Shown one piece after another: positions 32,296-42,300 of a DNA stretch of 64,000 nt. Source of the DNA: Blautia sp. GTDB lineage: Bacteria; Bacillota; Clostridia; Lachnospirales; Lachnospiraceae. Location: assembly GCA_023667395.1 (NCBI GenBank), contig JAMPAC010000005.1, positions 47,261 to 111,260 of the forward strand, given 5' to 3'. A program made the position numbers and the translations under genes. Under the pieces are notes generated by a model that saw only the letters and a program-made list of their open reading frames with translations, was not told where the DNA came from and did not search any database. Within the stretch, counting starts at the first letter, position 1. Each line of letters starts with the position of its first letter.

Positions 32296-33638
32296 CCTGC
32301 CGCCTCCCCCCTGTGTACTGCCTTCATGCACCTTAAAACGATTCCCGCCGTATCCGTCACGACGCCCTTTTTCCATTCGACCGTGGCGGTATCATGGTTT
32401 TTATGATCCCGGATCACTATGCGTTCCACGTCGATAAAGCCTTTCCCCACGCCATATCCGCTGCCCACGCTCATCAAACCTGCTGCCATATCCCGAAGCG
32501 CCAGCAGGAGCAGCCCGCAGGTACTGTCCGGATGATTCCGGTCATTCACCAGCATATGGAACTCGACCCTGCCGGACACATTTTTCTCGTTAAACAGCCC
32601 GCCGTGGATGACCCCTCCCGTAAACTTGTCGAGATGGATCCTGCTCCTCACAGGTGCCTGATCGTTGTCCTCCCTGTTCCCCACTACCGCATCAAAAAAC
32701 ACAATATTGCCTGTCTCTCCGAAAGTTTCTTCCATGACGCTGCCATTGCCCAGATAGGAGGCGATCTTTTCCATCTGGCTCCTGACGGCACCCTTGAGCG
32801 AACTTCCCGGCACGATATATTCTTTTGCCGCGTTCCTGATATTCATACTGTCAGGCGCGTCCTTCCCATAATCCTGCACCGCGATGCTTTTCACAAGCAG
32901 TTCGCCCTCCGTGCTTCCCGTCACCGTCACTTCATATGCCGCCGCAGACGCTGCAGGAGTCTGCATCTCGTGGAAAATATCCTCATAAGCATCGTCCCCA
33001 AGGGAGTCCTCATCCGCCCATTGTCTGCGGTCCTCCGCCTTTTTCATATCAAAGGCCCTTCTTTTCAGGCTCTTCAGTTCCATAAAGCCGCAGCCGTTGC
33101 TCTTCTGCCCGCCGAACTGTACGTTTCCCTGATGAACCGCCGAAAACGTCTCCTCCAGTTCCTCCCGGAAGCCGTCGTCGTAGAGATATACGGAAAACCC
33201 GAATTCCGCGCCTGCCCCGATATATCCCGTGCTAAATCTATGACCCGCCTGCCTGTCCGTTCCCTTGATCGTACTGCCTGCACAGGCTCCGGTCTTTGGG
33301 TCGATACTGACCCGGGGGCGGAGTTCCAGGATCAGGTGTTCCTCTGAAAACAGCCCGTCGCTGAACCTGACCCTGCTGGCGCCGCTGCCGGAATCCGTGT
33401 TTTCCCCGGAACGAATATCGCCAAAAAGTCTCGCCGCCTGCGCTTCACCGTGAATCTTCCCGTAATACTGCCGCAGCACGCCGGCCAGGCCGGAAGCCTG
33501 TATAAAGGGAACGTTGGATACCGGATGCACCAGCACTTCCTCCTGATCCCCGGATGCGCTTCCGATGTGGAAAGGCTGCGTGCAGACTGCAGTCACCAGA
33601 TATTTTATCACTTTCTGATATTTCATGTTTCCTGTCAT
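32292..33638 (-). CDS. double RAMP protein (fused Csm3/Csx7-like domains), type III-D
   Basis: The ATG follows GGAGG and directly abuts the Csx10 stop. The 448 residues hold two RAMP folds. The first has FIQASGLAGVLRQYYG at about 45-60 and FGGQKSNGCGFMEL at about 173-186. The second has YIVPGSSLKGAVRSQ at about 272-286 and the glycine loop SVGSGYGVGKGFIDVE at about 393-408. Fused Csm3-like units form the crRNA-binding backbone in type III-D complexes and often carry the Asp residues that cut target RNA; several Asp residues in the second domain (such as SRIHLDKFTGG) are candidates. Confidence 0.85.
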   Translation of the reverse strand: MTGNMKYQKVIKYLVTAVCTQPFHIGSASGDQEEVLVHPVSNVPFIQASGLAGVLRQYYGKIHGEAQAARLFGDIRSGENTDSGSGASRVRFSDGLFSEEHLILELRPRVSIDPKTGACAGSTIKGTDRQAGHRFSTGYIGAGAEFGFSVYLYDDGFREELEETFSAVHQGNVQFGGQKSNGCGFMELKSLKRRAFDMKKAEDRRQWADEDSLGDDAYEDIFHEMQTPAASAAAYEVTVTGSTEGELLVKSIAVQDYGKDAPDSMNIRNAAKEYIVPGSSLKGAVRSQMEKIASYLGNGSVMEETFGETGNIVFFDAVVGNREDNDQAPVRSRIHLDKFTGGVIHGGLFNEKNVSGRVEFHMLVNDRNHPDSTCGLLLLALRDMAAGLMSVGSGYGVGKGFIDVERIVIRDHKNHDTATVEWKKGVVTDTAGIVLRCMKAVHRGEAAG

Positions 33639-35168
33639 TTACGCGCCTCCTGTTTCTGTCCCTGCTGTTTTTTTGTCATACCGTATCATTCTTATGAGCA
33701 GCTCCAGCTTATATTTCAGTTCCTCCTCTTCGGTGAGCAGCCTGGATTTCGGAACTCCCATAACACTCTCTTTCCGCTTCGTACTGACGGACAGCAAGGT
33801 TTCCAAATCAGTGTCAAATACGCGGTGTATATACTTTTTCAGTTCTCCGATACTGTTTCTGGCTTTCTGTATATTGCTGTTCTCTTCCTTGTCAAGGGCA
33901 TGGCTCAGATACCCGTCGATATATCTCACAGCCTCACGGGATTCATATTGATATGCGGCTGCAAAGGATTCCAGGATATCCAGCTGACTGTTCGCGATCT
34001 TTCCTTTCGGAAACGGATGCTCTACCACATACGCATTTATTTTCCTGTCCAGCAGATTGCGGTAATAGCATCCCGCAGCAATCTGCAGGGTTTCCCCATC
34101 TTCCGCATATCCCTCCTCTGCGGCGGGAACCATCCTTTCTACGGGCAGTGCGGCTTCCTTATATCGGATTTTTTCATATCCGCCCAGGAACATGACCCTC
34201 CCCAGACCTTCGTTCAGACGGATGCCGATTCCCCGGTGGCAGAGCGCAAGCATTCTTTCCCTTGTAAACGTTCCGTTATATTTTAAGTGGAACACGCTGC
34301 CCTGCTCATACATGACCGCCGACGGCGTCCTGGTCCTCCATGTGTTGTTGAATCCCCTTACATCCACCGTGGATGTGGCGCAAAAAGCTGCCTCCAGACC
34401 GGTCACATCCATCTTTTCCGCCAGCGCGGCACAGTCCAGTCCGCACAGTTCTCCCTTTTCATCCCGCATGACCGTATTGGATAAGAGCATCATATAACAT
34501 TCATTTTCCAGATCCTCTGCGGGCAGATACTCCTCAAAGGGAAGCCTGTCCGTATATTCACAGCGGATCACCCTGCATTTGCCAAGTCCTGCGGTGCGGG
34601 CGTTTCCCACTGTGAAATCTCCCGCAAACACATCCCGTATCCTCTCCCTGAGGCTGTCATCCTCCAGGGCGATATAGCCTGTAAAAGTATAGCCCGCGCA
34701 GATATGCTCGCTTCGGAATACATTCCGCTTTTCCTCATTGATCGTGATCTTAAGGTCTGAACCGGTATCCACATTATAATAGTAAATGCAGTCCCCCTCC
34801 ATACGGCAGAATCTCCCCAGGGACGCCCGCTTTTTCCCTTCCTCAAACTCCCCCCGGATCACCACGTTGTCTATTTCTTTCTTCCCCCGCTGTTCCGTCT
34901 TGTCCTCATAGAATCCTTTCGGCGAAGGAATCAGTTCTTTCTCCCCGTCTGTCAGATAGGCGTTCAGATACCTGACCCTGGTGGAAAGCAGACTCTTTTT
35001 CATGGTCTCAAAATCCGCTTCCCGCGCCAGCGCATTCATCACAACGCCCCTTAACGCCGTTCCCGGTATGTATCGCAGCGTCACAGTCTGTCCGCTCTGG
35101 CTGCTGCTGTCATCGGCAATCCGCACCGGCTCCAGGTTCTGAAAAACGATTTTTAAATATTCCCCCAT
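33639..35168 (-). CDS. csx10: type III-D RAMP protein Csx10
   Basis: The 509-residue protein begins EYLKIVFQNLEPVRIADDSS and has the RAMP motif YIPGTALRGVVMNALA at about 33-48, the usual N-terminus of Csx10. A glycine segment FTVGNARTAGLGKCRVIRCE occurs near 195-214 and RLNEGLGRVMFLG near 315. Csx10 is the marker subunit of type III-D complexes and takes the Csm4/Cmr3-like place next to Cas10 at the 5' end of the crRNA. It lies 12 bases downstream of the small RAMP gene. Confidence 0.88.
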   Translation of the reverse strand: MGEYLKIVFQNLEPVRIADDSSSQSGQTVTLRYIPGTALRGVVMNALAREADFETMKKSLLSTRVRYLNAYLTDGEKELIPSPKGFYEDKTEQRGKKEIDNVVIRGEFEEGKKRASLGRFCRMEGDCIYYYNVDTGSDLKITINEEKRNVFRSEHICAGYTFTGYIALEDDSLRERIRDVFAGDFTVGNARTAGLGKCRVIRCEYTDRLPFEEYLPAEDLENECYMMLLSNTVMRDEKGELCGLDCAALAEKMDVTGLEAAFCATSTVDVRGFNNTWRTRTPSAVMYEQGSVFHLKYNGTFTRERMLALCHRGIGIRLNEGLGRVMFLGGYEKIRYKEAALPVERMVPAAEEGYAEDGETLQIAAGCYYRNLLDRKINAYVVEHPFPKGKIANSQLDILESFAAAYQYESREAVRYIDGYLSHALDKEENSNIQKARNSIGELKKYIHRVFDTDLETLLSVSTKRKESVMGVPKSRLLTEEEELKYKLELLIRMIRYDKKTAGTETGGA

Positions 35169-35180
35169 ACTGCGCCCCCT

Positions 35181-35753
35181 TTACCCGATCACCGTCAGTT
35201 TCACTTTACCGAAACCTCTGTTACGCATCGTTCCCACCCACTTGATCAGGGACAGAACCTCCTTCACGAGCGGTTCGTCTTTCCGGGAACATCTTAACTC
35301 GCTGTAAAAGTTCAGCCCCCTGTTAATACACCTGCACTGCCTCAGGGAACCCTCCTGTACGATTCCCTCCGGCGATATGGCGGTAAATGTCCTGATATGG
35401 GACAGCGCATCCAGCACCGTATCGGCCTGGTTCCCGCCCGTCTCTGACAGGATCTGCTGCTTTACATAGCCGGATAAGGCAAAGTCCGAAAACACAAGCC
35501 TGTCCTCCTTCCGGACCCCGTGGTCGCCGCCTGTTCCCAAGAGCCTGTCCATTTCCGCCCTGGCTGCTTTTTCATCCGGCATGGTCCATGCAAGGTAATT
35601 TCCCATTTCTTCCCTGAAGATCCCCTTGAATGTTCCGCCCTTATAATAAGGGAATCCATTCTCATCGCTGAGAATGGAAATATCCTCGCCTCCCGGCACG
35701 CTCTCCCCGCTGCCAAAGACAGCGTCCGATATCAACTGCATCCTTATCTTCAA
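35181..35753 (-). CDS. small Csm3/Csx7-like RAMP protein
   Basis: The start is TTG, seven bases after GGGAGGG. The 190 residues have the RAMP layout: strand KIRMQLISDAVFGSGES, motif YYKGGTFKGIFREEM at about 36-50, and glycine loop MRNRGFGKVKLTV at the end. Proteins of this size form single backbone subunits that bind the crRNA and may cleave target RNA. It follows Cas10 by 17 bases in the operon. Confidence 0.85.
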   Translation of the reverse strand: MKIRMQLISDAVFGSGESVPGGEDISILSDENGFPYYKGGTFKGIFREEMGNYLAWTMPDEKAARAEMDRLLGTGGDHGVRKEDRLVFSDFALSGYVKQQILSETGGNQADTVLDALSHIRTFTAISPEGIVQEGSLRQCRCINRGLNFYSELRCSRKDEPLVKEVLSLIKWVGTMRNRGFGKVKLTVIG

Positions 35754-35770
35754 TGTAAGTCCCTCCCATT

Positions 35771-37225
35771 TTACTCCAGCGCAAGAAACGTGTCTATCAG
35801 TTCGATGGCGTCAAACAGCAGCTTATGGTCGTTGCCCAGATCCCGTCTCAACAGTTCCTCTATCTTATGGAACCGAATAAAATACCGGGTCTCATCCTGC
35901 CCCCGCTTTAAAACCGTTCTAAGTTCCTTGATCGTTCCCCTTGCGCAGCTTTCATCCTTCTGAAGCTTCCGGAGCAGTTCCCTGACCTCCCGGTAGTTTC
36001 GGAATTCTTTCTCTCCCGCTGCGGCCTGCTCCGCCCTGACAACATAGGGACGCCCTGACACCGGATTCCCGTCCGCATCGAAATAATGCCGCCTGATCTC
36101 CTCCAGCGTGTCTCCGATCTCGCCGAACTCAATATGCCAGTCCATGGCCGATACATCGCTCCCGGAGCCGTCGCCGCTTAGGGACGCCCCGTACTTTTTC
36201 GCATTGCTGCACAGCATCTCCGCCAGTTCATACGCCTTGTAGAACGGATACTTCCGGTGTACAATGGCAACCCCCGCACAGGCGGCATAGCCTTCTCTGT
36301 CCACGCTGTTTCTCCTGCTGCCAAGTTTATCGATAAATGCGGCCGCACATTCCAGCCCAATCCTTCCCTCCGCCACGAAGCAGATATCGTCTCCCGCAGT
36401 GATGATCCTGCGGACAGGGAAATTGTTCCCCTCCAGGCTTAATTCCGCCAGCCTTCCGCCCCTGATATTGTCCGCCACATACTCGGACATCTCCTGATAT
36501 GCCGCCTTAAAATCCCTGTCAATGGATTCGCTGAATTCCCGCAGCTTCTTTTTATAGTCCTCCCAGTCCAGATCCCCGCATTTTTGCTGCAGCTTTTCCA
36601 CACGTTTTCCCATTGCGTTGCCGTCGATATGAACCACCGCGATAAAGCCGGATTCCCCTTTTGTACAGCCTAATTCCTCAAATTGAAACACCCGCCGGAA
36701 CCCCGCCGCCATCAGGCTTTCGTCCACCTTTTCCTCTTTCTTAGGCATCCCGGAATCCTTTCCCTGGTCATACAGAATCGGCTCACGGGTATTCACATCC
36801 GTCTGTTCCACCCCAAAACTCCCCTGGTGAAAGGCGGCGCGGCGCAGGGATTTCTTTTTTTCCAGCGCTCTTGTCAGTTCTTTCAGGTTTTCCGCCGGAG
36901 TTTTGTCCTCTTCGTACCGGATCGTTTTCCCAAAGATCTCTATGCCGGGATACTCTTTCCGGATGGCTGCCGTGACCACTCCGGTAAAGCGTACCGCCTG
37001 TTCCAGGGTGGGAAATTCCAGCACGGTGTGGCCGCCGCCGGAATAGACCAGGTGGTTCTCCCTGTTGAATACTTGCCGATCTCCCACGGTCTGTTCCAGA
37101 TAATCCGCATCCGTGACCCAGGCTATCACCGCCGAATTCAGAATATTCTCCTTCAGTTTGTTGCTCTGAAATATGTATGCCTGTTTCTGCGATACCTCTA
37201 AAATTGTCAGGTAACGTTCGCCCAT
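35771..37225 (-). CDS. cas10: type III-D Cas10 with AGDD palm motif and no HD domain
   Basis: The start is the ATG at 37225 (MGERYLTILE) after GAGGAGG. The 484 residues lack an N-terminal HD nuclease and begin at the first palm domain (YSGGGHTVLEF at 61-71). The second palm carries HIDGNAMGK at 199-207 and IITAGDDICFV at 274-284. The catalytic GGDD therefore reads AGDD; both Asp residues are kept, so cyclic oligoadenylate synthesis remains likely, and the two CARF proteins nearby support it. Without HD the protein should not cut DNA. It is the second gene of the operon, 59 bases after the deaminase gene. Confidence 0.88.
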   Translation of the reverse strand: MGERYLTILEVSQKQAYIFQSNKLKENILNSAVIAWVTDADYLEQTVGDRQVFNRENHLVYSGGGHTVLEFPTLEQAVRFTGVVTAAIRKEYPGIEIFGKTIRYEEDKTPAENLKELTRALEKKKSLRRAAFHQGSFGVEQTDVNTREPILYDQGKDSGMPKKEEKVDESLMAAGFRRVFQFEELGCTKGESGFIAVVHIDGNAMGKRVEKLQQKCGDLDWEDYKKKLREFSESIDRDFKAAYQEMSEYVADNIRGGRLAELSLEGNNFPVRRIITAGDDICFVAEGRIGLECAAAFIDKLGSRRNSVDREGYAACAGVAIVHRKYPFYKAYELAEMLCSNAKKYGASLSGDGSGSDVSAMDWHIEFGEIGDTLEEIRRHYFDADGNPVSGRPYVVRAEQAAAGEKEFRNYREVRELLRKLQKDESCARGTIKELRTVLKRGQDETRYFIRFHKIEELLRRDLGNDHKLLFDAIELIDTFLALE

Positions 37226-37284
37226 CTTCCGCCTCCTCTGATTCCTTTTCCATAACCTGTATCCGCCAGGCTGCAAGCCGGAAT

Positions 37285-38256
37285 TCAATCATCTGTTCTT
37301 AACCCATTTTCCCGGATCTCTTCCAGCTGATCTGCAGTTAATACCCCTGCCCGATAAAGCAATAAATACTCGTTTTCAATTGAACTGTCAAATATCAACA
37401 GATCATCGGTATTGACAGTAACCCTTACCCCGTTCCCATATAGGATCTTTATCGGATGATCCTTATAATCTGCCGTAATCCCAAGCATTACGTTACTGCT
37501 TGGACAGACATTCAGCTGTATCCGGTTTTCAGCCAGAAATCTCATGACATCATCTGACAGAACGGCTTTAATCCCATGATGAACTTCACTGAGCCCTAAA
37601 ACTTCAACCGCCCGTCTTACATCCTCCGCCGAACCGCTTTCGCCAACATGCATTTTCCTGGTCAGATGATAGTTCTCTGCTTTTCGATATAATGGCAGAT
37701 AAGCCTCAAATGGCTGTACATTCTCGCCGCCGCATACATCTATGGACTTAAAAAAGCCTGATGAAAGATACTGATCAATTCTGTCTGCCTCCTGCTTGGC
37801 ATCACAGGAGGACACATACGTTATCTCAGGCTCAAAATCAATGCCAGGACAGTATTTGAGACGATACCCCTCAATAATCGCCTTAAAAGCAGCCATCCCG
37901 CCAACAAGTTCAATTTCCGGAACTCCAAAGTTCATTGCAAACCTTGTGATATTGTTTCTCCTGGCTTCCGCAAAAGCTCCCTCCCATCTTAAGATGATTC
38001 CCTCTCGGCCACTGCAATATGGTTTGATGAATGAAGTAAACCATTCCCGCATTCCTTCCAGTCCGTTGAATTTTTCAGGCGGTTTTGGGAAATCGCGTTT
38101 TAAGCGTTCTTCCAGCCAGACCCTTCTGCATCCCTTTGTGGAATGGTTATGAATATCACTCTTGGGAACCCTCAGGAGTTTAGCGGTATCATTTTCTATC
38201 AGTCCCTCATAAAAAAGCAGGCAAGCCTGCTTGCGATCTTGCTCATCATCACCCAT
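37285..38256 (-). CDS. stand-alone adenosine deaminase-family protein at the head of the Cas10 operon
   Basis: The ATG lies seven bases after GAGG. The 323-residue TIM-barrel protein keeps every residue of the adenosine deaminase active site. H36 and H38 lie in DIHNHST, H203 and E206 in KMHVGESG, H227 in VHHG, and D284 with D285 in TVNTDDLLIF. It is at the normal length for the family and has no CARF domain. It is 59 bases upstream of Cas10 on the same strand, with no terminator or promoter between, so it is probably the first gene of the type III-D operon. Known Cad1 effectors join CARF and deaminase domains to turn ATP into ITP; here the sensor would have to be separate. It could also be a metabolic enzyme that happens to be adjacent. 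Confidence 0.8.
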   Translation of the reverse strand: MGDDEQDRKQACLLFYEGLIENDTAKLLRVPKSDIHNHSTKGCRRVWLEERLKRDFPKPPEKFNGLEGMREWFTSFIKPYCSGREGIILRWEGAFAEARRNNITRFAMNFGVPEIELVGGMAAFKAIIEGYRLKYCPGIDFEPEITYVSSCDAKQEADRIDQYLSSGFFKSIDVCGGENVQPFEAYLPLYRKAENYHLTRKMHVGESGSAEDVRRAVEVLGLSEVHHGIKAVLSDDVMRFLAENRIQLNVCPSSNVMLGITADYKDHPIKILYGNGVRVTVNTDDLLIFDSSIENEYLLLYRAGVLTADQLEEIRENGLRTDD

Positions 38257-38338
38257 TTCATATCCTCACGATCCCTGTCTTCATTGAGACTATTCTAACC
38301 TGTTACTTTCCCACTTCCGCATTCAGGTCAAAATCTGT

Positions 38339-38659
38339 TTATACATCACTTTTCCGATGAAATAACTTTGTATATTCCGTCTGTGTATCCGCAATATGGT
38401 AAACATAAACGGCCTTGCCGATCTGTCGATAAATCGCAATATGTTTTTTACATATAACCATTCGATACCCTTGCCGGTTCAACCATTCATCCGGAGTTAA
38501 GGAACCGGAATTCGGAAATTCTTCCAACCGTTGTATGGCATCCAGCATATGTTCACTCACCTTTAAGGCTGTTTCCACACCAAATTGTACTGCATACCAA
38601 TCTTCAATACGTTTTAAACCATCCCATGCAGCAGGGAGAATTTCAACCCTACATACCAT
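38339..38659 (-). CDS. RelE/ParE-family toxin
   Basis: The 106-residue protein has the RelE/ParE fold pattern: VEILPAAWDGLKRIEDWY, a middle FPNSGSLTPDEW and YRMVICKKHIAIYRQIGKAVYVYHIADTQ near the end. Its start overlaps the antitoxin gene by 11 bases. Toxins of this family cut mRNA or poison gyrase; which applies here is not clear. It forms a type II module with the Phd-like gene just upstream. Confidence 0.85.
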   Translation of the reverse strand: MVCRVEILPAAWDGLKRIEDWYAVQFGVETALKVSEHMLDAIQRLEEFPNSGSLTPDEWLNRQGYRMVICKKHIAIYRQIGKAVYVYHIADTQTEYTKLFHRKSDV

Positions 38660-38915
38660 CTGCCCTCTCCCTTAACCGTCTTCGTGCTTCCGAGACACTG
38701 ATTGTTTCTGCTCCATCCAGGCGCTCCTGCTCTGCCTGAAGTACTTTTGCACGAAGCTGCAGAACCTGTTCCCTCTTTTCAAAGGCTTCAATGCTCATAA
38801 GGACCAGATCACCTTCACCATTTTTTGTTATATAAATTGGCTCCTGTGTTTCTTTTGCCATATTGGAAATCGCTGCATAGTCATTTCTCAATGCTGCTGA
38901 AGCTTTTATAATCAT
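38649..38915 (-). CDS. Phd/YefM-family antitoxin
   Basis: The 88-residue protein starts after GAGGTGACATAA. Its N-terminal part (IKASAALRNDYAAISNMAKE and PIYITKNGEGDLVLMSIEAF) is the Phd/YefM DNA-binding fold, followed by a charged helix (RLDGAETISVSEARRRL) that would wrap the toxin. It is first in the module and expected to repress its own promoter at 38947-38975. Confidence 0.85.
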   Translation of the reverse strand: MIIKASAALRNDYAAISNMAKETQEPIYITKNGEGDLVLMSIEAFEKREQVLQLRAKVLQAEQERLDGAETISVSEARRRLRERADGM

Positions 38916-38946
38916 TTATGTCACCTCATATCATTATTTTGGCATA

Positions 38947-38975
38947 ATTATAACTTTATTTTTGTATTGTGTAAA
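38947..38975 (-). promoter_or_regulatory. promoter of the toxin-antitoxin module
   Basis: On the minus strand TTTACA (38970-38975), 17 bases, TATAAT (38947-38952). A near-consensus SigA promoter about 32 bases before the antitoxin start. Confidence 0.8.
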
Positions 38976-39291
38976 GCGTTTTTACAAAATCCCATATGAT
39001 CATTTGTTCTATGAAATTCTTCTTCCGTAATGATGGGGGCGTGCATACCGCTGACACAGATCCTTTCCTCATCAGGCTGGTAACACGCTTTCAGTTCATA
39101 GTCCTGTTTCCCTTCCTCTGCTCCCCCAATCGAATATTTGTCACCCTCGAACGGAGCGTAAGTTTTGGTCAGCTTACTGAGGAAATTGTGCTCATACTTT
39201 GCGGTATTTCACATAGCGTCAGTCTGGCTTTCCAGCATCCTCAACCTTGTATAGTCATTCTGCTTAAAAATGAAAAAATCCGGCGAGCAAA
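38948..39291 (-). pseudogene. decayed gene fragment with one in-frame stop
   Basis: The 386-base gap before the toxin-antitoxin module holds a frame of about 114 codons on the minus strand, interrupted by a single TGA. It reads QNDYTRLRMLESQTDAM, stop, then NTAKYEHNFLSKLTKTYAPF and, further on, ERICVSGMHAPIITEEEFH. There is no start codon with a ribosome site. The amino-acid pattern looks coding (charged, no low complexity) and the last segment resembles the P-x-I-I-x-x-E-x-F pattern of recombinase or mobile-element proteins. The family is not identified. Confidence 0.35.
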
Positions 39292-39301
39292 ACTACGTTT
39301 A

Positions 39302-42300
39302 TTATGTATTTTGTTGCAACAATTTCTTATTGTTTATAACATACCTTATCTCTTGGCACAGTTTATCCATATCCACAGGCTTTGCGACATGACCGTCCAT
39401 TCCGGCGGCGAGGCAGGCCTCAATATCCTCGGCAAAAGCGTCCGCCGTCATAGCTATGATTGGAATATTCTTAACATAATCCCGGGATGACCTGCGTATT
39501 TCCATCGCCGCTTCCCTGCCGTTCATGACGGGCATTTGAACGTCCATTAATATAAGGTCATATTTGCCGTCATCTGCGCTTTGTATCATGGATACGGCTT
39601 CTTTCCCGTTTTCCGCATGGTCGGAAGCGATTCCGTACATATCGAGCAGTTCTCTTATAACTTCCCAGTTAATGTCGTTATCTTCGGCTACCAGCGCGTT
39701 CAGCCCCCTGAGATCGCTGTTCCCAGCTTCATCCGCATCGCTTTTCCTATCCTCATCATTGGCTGCAAGCCCTATCCTTTCGGATAAGTATGATTTAAAC
39801 AATGGCTTGCTGATAAATCCATCGGCGCCGCTGTTTTTGGCATCGTCCTCTATATCGGACCAGTCGTAGGCGCTTACAAGGATGATAGACGTATCGGTCC
39901 CAGCGATGCTGCGTATAGCCTGTACAGTTTCCGCGCCGCTCATCCCAGGCATTTTCCAATCAACTACCGCAATGTCATAATCGCTGTTCGTTTCGTGCCG
40001 CTTTTTTACAAGTTCGAGCGCTTCCTCTCCGCTGCATGCCGTTTCCGCATTCGCGCCCATTTCCTCTACCGTATCTTCCGTTATAGCAAGGAATATTTCG
40101 TCATCGTCCACAAACAGTATATCGATCGGGGGAAGCGTATAGGCCCGGCTTGCATCCTCTCCTATGGGAAGCTCAAGTTTTACCGTGAACATAGTTCCCT
40201 TATCCAGTTCGCTGTCGCAGTCTATTGTACCGTTCATAAGCATGACCATCTGCCTGACGATCGCAAGGCCAAGCCCCGTACCCTGTACTTTATTCGTGCG
40301 GCTGTCGTCCGCACGGGTAAATGTATCATACATATGCTCCATATATTCATGGCTCATGCCGATACCGTTGTCTTTTACGACATAGGTAAGGCGTACCCTC
40401 TGCCCGTCTAAGCATTCCTCATAAAGGTCGAGTATGATTTTGCCTCCGTTTGGCGTATATTTTACGGCATTGCTCAGAATATTGATAAAAACCTGGCTGA
40501 TGCGCAGTTCGTCACCATACAGCATCTCATAATTTACATCATGGATACGTACATCGAATTCCTGCTCCTTGGATTTTATCATAGGACGTACAATATTAAC
40601 GAGATTATCCATCGTTTTGCGGAGAGAAAAATTGATGGGGTTAAGTGCGAACTTTCCGCTTTCTATTTTGGAAATATCAAGGACATCGTTTATAAGCGTT
40701 AAAAGATGCTGGCTCGACAATGTTATTTTATCAAGGCAGTCATCCAGTTTTTCCTTATCGTCCGTATGCTTTTTCGCAATATCCGTCATCCCGACAATAG
40801 CGTTCATAGGGGTGCGTATATCGTGGCTCATGCTTGAAAGGAAATTAGTCTTCGCCTTGTTTGCCGAATCCGCCGCATCGAGAGCGTCCTGGAGCGAGAT
40901 CTGCATCTGTTCCAGCCGTCTGGTATATGCTCGGGCTTTTTTGATGTAGATAACGAATGTCAGCACGATCAAAGCGACAAAAACGGCAAGCGCCATGATA
41001 ATAAAATAAGCATACTGTTTTAAAAAGTCTTTCAAGGTAAAAGATTTGTCAATACTTACATATTGAAGCAGTGTGCCTGTTATTTCCTCGCTGTTAATCT
41101 GATTTATCAGCTTATCGAGTATTACGGATAAAACAGCGGAGTCCTGATCTACCAACAGGCAAAGCTCCTCTGTTTTGTCAAGATAGCTTACCTTAAGCTC
41201 ATTAGCCTTATCATAACCGCTCAGCTGACGCTGGACTATGCTTGAATAGGCAATAAAAGCGCCAGCCCTGTCATTATACACAGCGTCGAATGTATCCTGA
41301 AAATTATCATATTCCGTTACAGCCGCATCCGGATAATTGGTCGGAAGATAGTCCCTTAATCCGAGCGACATTTTGGGCATAGCCAAGCTTGAAGTAGTAT
41401 CACTTGAGTATTCACCATGATAAACGATCATCATTCTGTCGGTAACAACAGCTTTCGTCTGGAGCAAGCCCTTGCTCTCGGCAAGCCATGGGTCTGAATA
41501 CATCGGAAATCCTATATCAATCGTATGATCCTTCAATGCATTCTCCATATCCCAGACATAATCGAAACACACCGGAACGACTTCTATATCCGCAAACTCT
41601 TCAAGCTCGCGTATCAGCTCGCCTGCAAGTCCGACAGGATTGCCATCATCGTCCTGGCCCGAAAATGGAAGATGATAGCGCGTATATCCGAACGTCAGGG
41701 TGTCCTTCTGCTGCAGCCACTGCTCCTCTTGCTCTGTCAGAGACCAATCAGACGATTTATTAAAATATTTCTGATGCAGTTCGATCGTAAATGTCGGAGA
41801 AACCGTATCTATCTGCGTCATCGCATAATTCAATTCATCAAGCAGCTTAGGATCGGATTTGCTGACAGCGAAATACCTGCCGTCGTCCAAGCCCATATCC
41901 AACGATGAAAAATCAACCTTGTCCGCAAGGGTACTGTCTGTTTTATAGGCTCCCGCCATGATATCAATGTCGCCGCTGGTAAGCATTTGGCATATTTCTT
42001 CTTTACTTCCATATACATATTCATATTTCCAGCCTGCAAACCGCGCCAGCATCTGATAATAATCGTACGCGTATCCCGATTTTCTCACATCATCTGAAAA
42101 ACCATCCTGAAATCCGGGCTCATCATTATCATAGTATCCGACACGCACCGTAACAGCATTTGTTCTGAGGATCGAATCAGGATTTTCATATGTATCAGTA
42201 TTATTAAGTACTGCAAGAGCCCCGCTTGATTCTTTGGCAAAAACAGGCACGGACAACGGTGCAAAAACATTTGCGCATATCGCCGAACCAAGAATAAGAG

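Noticed and set aside
38339-38915. The toxin-antitoxin pair as part of the CRISPR operon
   Set aside because: It has its own near-consensus promoter and lies upstream of the deaminase gene with an 82-base gap; no shared motif supports a link.
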